From Phenylobacterium sp. (GTDB taxonomy: Bacteria; Pseudomonadota; Alphaproteobacteria; Caulobacterales; Caulobacteraceae), in NCBI RefSeq assembly GCF_030681155.1, contig NZ_JAUXXE010000002.1, positions 1 through 64,000 on the forward strand: a DNA stretch of 64,000 nt, written 5' to 3'. Below the pieces are notes generated by a model. It was not told the DNA's origin and searched no databases. It worked only from the letters and a program-made list of their open reading frames with translations. Below, in pieces: positions 59,584 to 64,000 of this stretch. Made by a program: the position numbers and the translations under genes. Within the stretch, counting starts at the first letter, position 1. Every line of letters starts with the position of its first letter.

Positions 59584-61841
59584 ACGCCATGCCGATCCCG
59601 TCGCCCACGGCGACCACCCGCCGCGGCTTCATGATCACCGTGGCCGCCGCCGGCGCGATGATGGGCCTGGCCGCCCCGATTGGGGCCGAGGCCGCCGAGG
59701 GATTCGAGCCGACCATCTGGTATCGCATCGGTCGCGACGGCACGGTGACCGTCAATGTCATCCGCGCCGAGATGGGCCAGCATGTCGGTACGGCCATCGC
59801 TCGCATCGTCGCCGACGAGCTCGAGGCGGACTGGTCGAAAGTGAAGATCGATCACGTCGATTCCGCCGCCAAGTGGGGCCTGATGGTCACAGGCGGCAGT
59901 TGGTCGGTCTGGCAAAGCTATCCGCTGATGAGCCAGGCCGGGGCGGCCGGGCGCATCACCCTGATTGAGGAAGGCGCCAAGTTGCTCGGCCTCGATCCGA
60001 AGGCCTGCACGGCGCGGAACGGCGCAGTCAGCGGGGGCGGCAAGTCGATATCCTATGGCGACATCGTCGCCCGCGGGAACATGGGCCGGACCTTCACCGC
60101 CGACGAGCTCGGCAAGCTGCCGATCAAGCCAGCCTCCGAACGCCGCCTGATCGGCAAGGCGTCGACGCAGCTCGACATCCCGGCCAAGGTCGACGGCACG
60201 GCGCTCTACGGCCTCGACGCCAAGGTCCCGGGCATGGTCTTCGCGCGCCCCAAGATCCCCCCGACCCGCAACCAGTCCAAGGTCGTCTCAATCGACGACT
60301 CCGCCGCCAAGGCGGTGCCCGGCTACATCAGCAGCCTGGCGCTGGACGACCCGTCGAACACTGTGCCGGGCTGGGTGATGGTGTTCGCCGACAGCTTTGT
60401 CGCCGCCAACAACGCCTGCGATCTGGTCAAGGTGAACTGGACCTCGGGCGAGACCGCCAAGACCTCCGAGGCCGATCTTCAGAAGCGTTCGGCCGAGCTG
60501 ATCGCCGATCCGAAGGCGGGGTCTCTGGTGGTCGAGGATCCCGGCGTCGACGCCGCCTTCGCCGCCGCCAAGTCGAAGTTGGAGCGGACCTACACCACCG
60601 CCAGCGCCCTTCACTTCCAGATGGAGCCGGTCAACGCCCTGGCCTTCGAGAAGGACGGGGTGATGGAGATCCACACCGGCAACCAGTGGCAATCGCTGGC
60701 GCTGCCCTGGCTGTCCAAGGCGCTGGGCCGGCCCGAGGACAAGATCGTCCTGAAGTCCTACATGCTAGGCGGCGGGTTCGGCCGGCGTCTGAACGGCGAC
60801 TATGCGGTGCCCGCGGCCCTGGCGGCCAAGGCCATCGGCAAGCCGGTGAAGATGGTCTGCACCCGGTCCGACGACACCCTGTTCGACTCGTTCCGCTCGC
60901 CCTCGGTCCAGGTCGTGAAGATGGCCTTTGGCGAGGGCGGCAAGGTCACCGCCATGGATCACGCCGCCGCCGCCGGCTGGCCGACCCAGGTAATGGCCCC
61001 GTTCTTCATGCCCAAGGGCGCGAACGACGTCGCCTATGACCCCTTCGCAATCAGCGGCGCGAACCATTGGTACAGCGTCGGCGCCCAGCGGGTTCGCGCG
61101 GTCCCGAACGACCTCGCCAACATCGCCTTCCGTCCGGGCTGGCTGCGCTCGGTCGGACCCGGTTGGACCAACTGGGCGGTCGAGAGCTTCATGGACGAGG
61201 CGGCTTTGGCGGCCGGCAAGGATCCGCTGGCCTTCCGGCTGGCCATGCTGGACGGGGCCGGCCGCAACGCCGGCTCGGCGCCCAACGCAGTCGGCGGCGC
61301 CAAGCGGCAGGCGGCGGTGCTGGCGCGGCTGGCCAAGAAGGTCGGCTGGGGTCAAGCCCTTCCCAAGAACACCGGCCTTGGCCTGGCCACCACCTTTGGC
61401 CAGGAACGCGACATGCCGACCTGGGTCGCCTGCGCCGCCAGGGTCAATGTGGACCCCGTCACCGGCGCGGTGAAGGTCGAGAAGCTGACCCTGGTGGTCG
61501 ACGCCGGAACCATCGTCTCGCCGGACGGCGCCCTGGCCCAGATGGAAGGGGCGGCGCTGTGGGGCATGAGCCTGGCGCTGTTCGAGGGAACCCAGTTCGC
61601 CGACGGCCAGGTGCAGGACACCAATCTCGATTCCTACACGCCCCTACGCATGGCGGACGTGCCGGAAATCGAGGTGGAGTTCATCGAAAGCACCGAGGCG
61701 CCGGTCGGATTGGGCGAGCCTGCGACCACCGTGGTCGGCCCCGCCATCGGCAACGCCATCTTCCGCGCCAGCGGCGCGCGGGTTCGGCATTTGCCGATCC
61801 GTCCGGACGCTGTCCTGACGGCGCTGAAGACACGCGCCTGA
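59580..61841 (+). CDS. Molybdopterin-binding large subunit (IorB-like), Tat-exported
   Basis: The 753-residue large subunit binds molybdopterin cytosine dinucleotide in the xanthine dehydrogenase superfamily. A twin-arginine signal is present: [20 protein letters not shown] (about 12-31), so the complex likely works in the periplasm. Conserved segments include [14 protein letters not shown] and [19 protein letters not shown]. There is no FAD subunit gene alongside, as in IorAB-type enzymes that pass electrons to a cytochrome. Substrate is unknown (aldehyde or N-heterocycle). Confidence 0.93.
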   Translation: MNAMPIPSPTATTRRGFMITVAAAGAMMGLAAPIGAEAAEGFEPTIWYRIGRDGTVTVNVIRAEMGQHVGTAIARIVADELEADWSKVKIDHVDSAAKWGLMVTGGSWSVWQSYPLMSQAGAAGRITLIEEGAKLLGLDPKACTARNGAVSGGGKSISYGDIVARGNMGRTFTADELGKLPIKPASERRLIGKASTQLDIPAKVDGTALYGLDAKVPGMVFARPKIPPTRNQSKVVSIDDSAAKAVPGYISSLALDDPSNTVPGWVMVFADSFVAANNACDLVKVNWTSGETAKTSEADLQKRSAELIADPKAGSLVVEDPGVDAAFAAAKSKLERTYTTASALHFQMEPVNALAFEKDGVMEIHTGNQWQSLALPWLSKALGRPEDKIVLKSYMLGGGFGRRLNGDYAVPAALAAKAIGKPVKMVCTRSDDTLFDSFRSPSVQVVKMAFGEGGKVTAMDHAAAAGWPTQVMAPFFMPKGANDVAYDPFAISGANHWYSVGAQRVRAVPNDLANIAFRPGWLRSVGPGWTNWAVESFMDEAALAAGKDPLAFRLAMLDGAGRNAGSAPNAVGGAKRQAAVLARLAKKVGWGQALPKNTGLGLATTFGQERDMPTWVACAARVNVDPVTGAVKVEKLTLVVDAGTIVSPDGALAQMEGAALWGMSLALFEGTQFADGQVQDTNLDSYTPLRMADVPEIEVEFIESTEAPVGLGEPATTVVGPAIGNAIFRASGARVRHLPIRPDAVLTALKTRA

Positions 61842-62006
61842 GAAAGATCGGCGCGAGGCGCCGGGCCACTTCCCCCGCGTCACAAGACTCTGCTACGACG
61901 GTCGGCATTAAATTAAGCCGTCATAATTAGGGAGTCGCCCGCGCGACCCTTTTGCGATCCGCGCGCGGACGGAACGCTGTTGGAAACAAAATTTGAGGAG
62001 GAGGGC

Positions 62007-63314
62007 GTGGCTGAGGCTGCGCCCGAAGCTATCGGCGCGACAGAGCCGACCCTGGCGGAAAAAGAGGCCGCCTACGAAAAGTTCGTCTGGGCCAATCTGA
62101 AGCGCAACTATATCGGCCACTATCTGCACGGCATGCTGGGCATGACCGGCTTCCGGCTGATCAACGCTCCGACCTTCCTGCCCGCCTATCTGCACATGCT
62201 GTCGGGCTCGAACACGATCGTCGGCTTGGGCTTGGCGCTCCAGCAACTCGGCGGGGTGCTCAGCCCCATCGTCGGCGCCAACCAAGTCGAGCACCGCACC
62301 AAGGTGATGCCCGCCGCGCTATGGATGGGCGGCCTTGCCCGCCTGCAGATCATCGGCATGGCGCTCGCCGGCTGGTTCCTGTCGGGCCAGAGCCGGGTCG
62401 TCGCCATCATCGGCTTCATGTTCCTGTTCGGCCTGTTCATGGGCACCCAGCGGGTGGTGTTCTCCATGCTGCTGGCCAAGGTGATCCCTATCAGCCGACG
62501 CGGTCGATTACAGGCCTGGCGCAACGCCACCGGGGGCCTGATCGCCGCAGGCCTAGCCTATCTGGCCGGGCGCTACTTCATCGACGCGAACCTGTTCGGC
62601 AACGGCTACTCAACGACCTTCATCTTCGCCTTCGCCTTGACCAGCCTGGGCCTGACGGCGTTGCGGTTGCTGATGATCGAGCCGGAACCGCCGACCGTGC
62701 GAGCCCGCTCGCGCCTGATCGACCGGTTCAAGGACTTCCCGGCTCTACTGGCCGAGAAAGGCTTCCTCTACTTCATGATCGTGCAGATGCTGGCGATCAC
62801 GGCGCGGATGGCGGTGCCTTTCTACGTGCTGTTCGCCTCGTCCACCATCGAGCTGAACGGTAAGAACCTCGGCCTGCTCTCGCTGGCGTTCCTGGGCGCC
62901 GACACCATCTCGAACTTGGTCTGGGGCTATCTTGGCGACAAGACCGGCTTCCGGCTGATCATGCTGATCTCCCTGCTGCTGTGGGTCGGCTCGACCGTCC
63001 TGCTGATGGGCGCGCACGACTTCCTGCCGATCTTCCTGGCCTTCTCGGGTCTAGGCGCGGCGCAGTCGGGCTACATGATGAGCGCCGGCACCATGATCCT
63101 GGAGTTCGGCGACCGCGACGAAATGCCGATGCGCATCGCCTTCTCGGCCACCGCCGAGGGCATCATGGGCTCCATCGGACCGCTGCTGGGGGGCGTGATC
63201 TCCTCGACCCTCGGCTACGGCCCGATGTTCTCGATCTCGATCGCCTTCCTGATCGCCGCGCTGATCGTGCTGATCACGCTGGTCAAGGAGCCGAGAACCG
63301 CCCGGCACTCCTAG
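62007..63314 (+). CDS. MFS transporter
   Basis: The 435-residue major facilitator has about 12 membrane helices. I chose the GTG at 62007 because a GAGGAGGAGG Shine-Dalgarno sequence lies just before it; a TTG at 61980 would add nine residues. The motif RRGRLQAWRNATGGLIAAGL after the sixth helix region and the central SRLIDRFKDFPALLAEKGF linker are family-like. It is immediately convergent with the LanC-like gene (nine bases apart). Substrate cannot be told. Confidence 0.88.
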   Translation: MAEAAPEAIGATEPTLAEKEAAYEKFVWANLKRNYIGHYLHGMLGMTGFRLINAPTFLPAYLHMLSGSNTIVGLGLALQQLGGVLSPIVGANQVEHRTKVMPAALWMGGLARLQIIGMALAGWFLSGQSRVVAIIGFMFLFGLFMGTQRVVFSMLLAKVIPISRRGRLQAWRNATGGLIAAGLAYLAGRYFIDANLFGNGYSTTFIFAFALTSLGLTALRLLMIEPEPPTVRARSRLIDRFKDFPALLAEKGFLYFMIVQMLAITARMAVPFYVLFASSTIELNGKNLGLLSLAFLGADTISNLVWGYLGDKTGFRLIMLISLLLWVGSTVLLMGAHDFLPIFLAFSGLGAAQSGYMMSAGTMILEFGDRDEMPMRIAFSATAEGIMGSIGPLLGGVISSTLGYGPMFSISIAFLIAALIVLITLVKEPRTARHS

Positions 63315-63323
63315 CCCCGGTTC

Positions 63324-64000
63324 TTAGCCAACCTCTTGCGGCCAGTCGGGAAGTGCGATCTTCACCGGCTGGCCCGCCAAGGCCGTGTCCAGATGGATCA
63401 GGAAGCTGGCGATGCCGGCCGCGCCCTGCATGTAGCCGGTCTGGGCCTGCAGGAACTCCGGCCGGTCGCGATGCTCGGCCTGGATCCAGCGGCGGCGATC
63501 ACCGTCCATGGTGCTGTTCTCCAAAATCACCGCCGCGCAACGCCGGGCCAGGTCGAGATAAGCCTCGTCGCCCGTGCGCCGCGCCATCAGCAGGGCGTAT
63601 TCCCCCACGCCAGCGTCACCGCAGCATTGACCGTGATTGTTCCAGAAGCCCTTCGAACGGGTCTCCGGCGCGCCCAAGCTCAGCAGCCCCTTCGTCAGGG
63701 CCTTCGCCTCCTCCAGCCACTGGGCCTCGCCGGTGATCTTGTAGAGCTCGAGGAACAGCCGGCCCGTGCCTGCCGGTCCATGGCAGGCGCCCAGGTAGAA
63801 GATGGGATTGCGCGCCTCCTCGGTGTGACAGACGAGGCGGCCGTCGCCGACCGAACTGGAGCGGCTAAGCACATAGCGCGCGCCCTCCTTGGCCGCGGCC
63901 AGGAAACGTTCGTCGCCGGTTGACTTGTAAAGCTCGGCCAGGAAGTAGGCCACGCCCGCGCCACCATGGGCGAAATTGGGAGCGGTGAAGGCGAACGGCA
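63324..64000 (-). CDS. LanC-like protein (5' end beyond window)
   Basis: The frame is open to the right edge, so only the C-terminal part is seen (about 225 residues). It shows the LanC-like toroid repeats: APNFAHGGAGVAYFLAELYK, FYLGACHGPAGTGRLFLELY, and GQCCGDAGVGEYALLMARRT. These Cys/His positions (CHG and CCG) lie where LanC proteins bind zinc. No precursor peptide or dehydratase gene is visible, so it is probably a LanC-like protein outside a lantibiotic cluster. It converges with the MFS gene. Confidence 0.85.
   Translation of the reverse strand, partial: PFAFTAPNFAHGGAGVAYFLAELYKSTGDERFLAAAKEGARYVLSRSSSVGDGRLVCHTEEARNPIFYLGACHGPAGTGRLFLELYKITGEAQWLEEAKALTKGLLSLGAPETRSKGFWNNHGQCCGDAGVGEYALLMARRTGDEAYLDLARRCAAVILENSTMDGDRRRWIQAEHRDRPEFLQAQTGYMQGAAGIASFLIHLDTALAGQPVKIALPDWPQEVG

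Noticed and set aside
63324-64000. Lantibiotic gene cluster at the right end
   Set aside because: Only a LanC-like protein is visible; no precursor peptide, dehydratase or dedicated ABC exporter is present, and the adjacent transporter is MFS type.
1-64000. tRNA, rRNA and CRISPR arrays
   Set aside because: I scanned the intergenic regions for tRNA-like T-loop sequence and regularly spaced repeats and saw none; a covariance-model search could still find a missed RNA.

Overview
The window is GC-rich, densely packed alphaproteobacterial chromosome and almost certainly comes from Caulobacteraceae (Caulobacter or a close relative such as Phenylobacterium). The evidence is a recognisable CckA cell-cycle kinase, CtrA-type TTAA-N7-TTAA sites in flagellar promoters, a sigma-54 promoter in front of flgF, a TonB-dependent receptor of the kind this family has in large numbers, and the gene order flgFGAH - dxs - ispA - xseB. 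I see no tRNA, rRNA, CRISPR array, prophage or insertion sequence.

Layout. 1-2.9 kb: 5' part of a TonB-dependent receptor gene whose 3' end lies beyond the left edge. 3.4-9.5 kb: a five-repeat BTRD1-like protein, a DctA-type symporter, a CorA/ZntB-like channel, two tiny membrane proteins, a DmeR-DmeF cobalt/nickel efflux pair with its own operator, a GFA-family protein and a Nudix hydrolase. 9.6-23.7 kb: metabolic and housekeeping genes (PAS/degenerate-GGDEF/EAL protein, DUF885 lipoprotein, fatty acid desaturase, acyl-CoA synthetase, MDR oxidoreductase, VTT membrane protein, DEAD-box helicase, flavoprotein, MscS channel). 23.7-43.4 kb: a flagellar and cell-cycle region with cckA-flhB-fliR-fliQ, an inserted osmoprotectant-type ABC transporter, flgB-flgC-fliE, divergent fliO-fliP, a five-gene fliL-fliM-DUF6468-MotE-like-TPR operon, and divergent flgF-flgG-flgA-flgH followed by two related secreted proteins. 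44-48.7 kb: isoprenoid genes dxs and ispA with xseB, then a histidine phosphatase and a deacetylase. 48.7-64 kb: regulators and accessory genes, including a serine-recombinase-like protein lacking the catalytic serine, a divergent LysR/aldo-keto reductase pair, MerC, VWA and TetR proteins, a radical-SAM/UdgX DNA-repair operon behind a perfect alphaproteobacterial LexA box, a cytosolic trypsin-like protein, an IorAB-type molybdenum enzyme, an MFS transporter and the 3' part of a LanC-like gene cut by the right edge.

How it works together. CckA drives CtrA activation by phosphorelay. CtrA-like sites lie in front of fliQ (whose operon carries cckA), between flgB and fliO, and between fliL and flgF, so the regulator and its flagellar targets are physically linked here. 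The most interesting candidates are the SOS-box-controlled radical-SAM/UdgX operon, the envelope trio (DUF6468, MotE-like, large TPR protein) co-transcribed with FliL and FliM, and the paired secreted proteins behind flgH.
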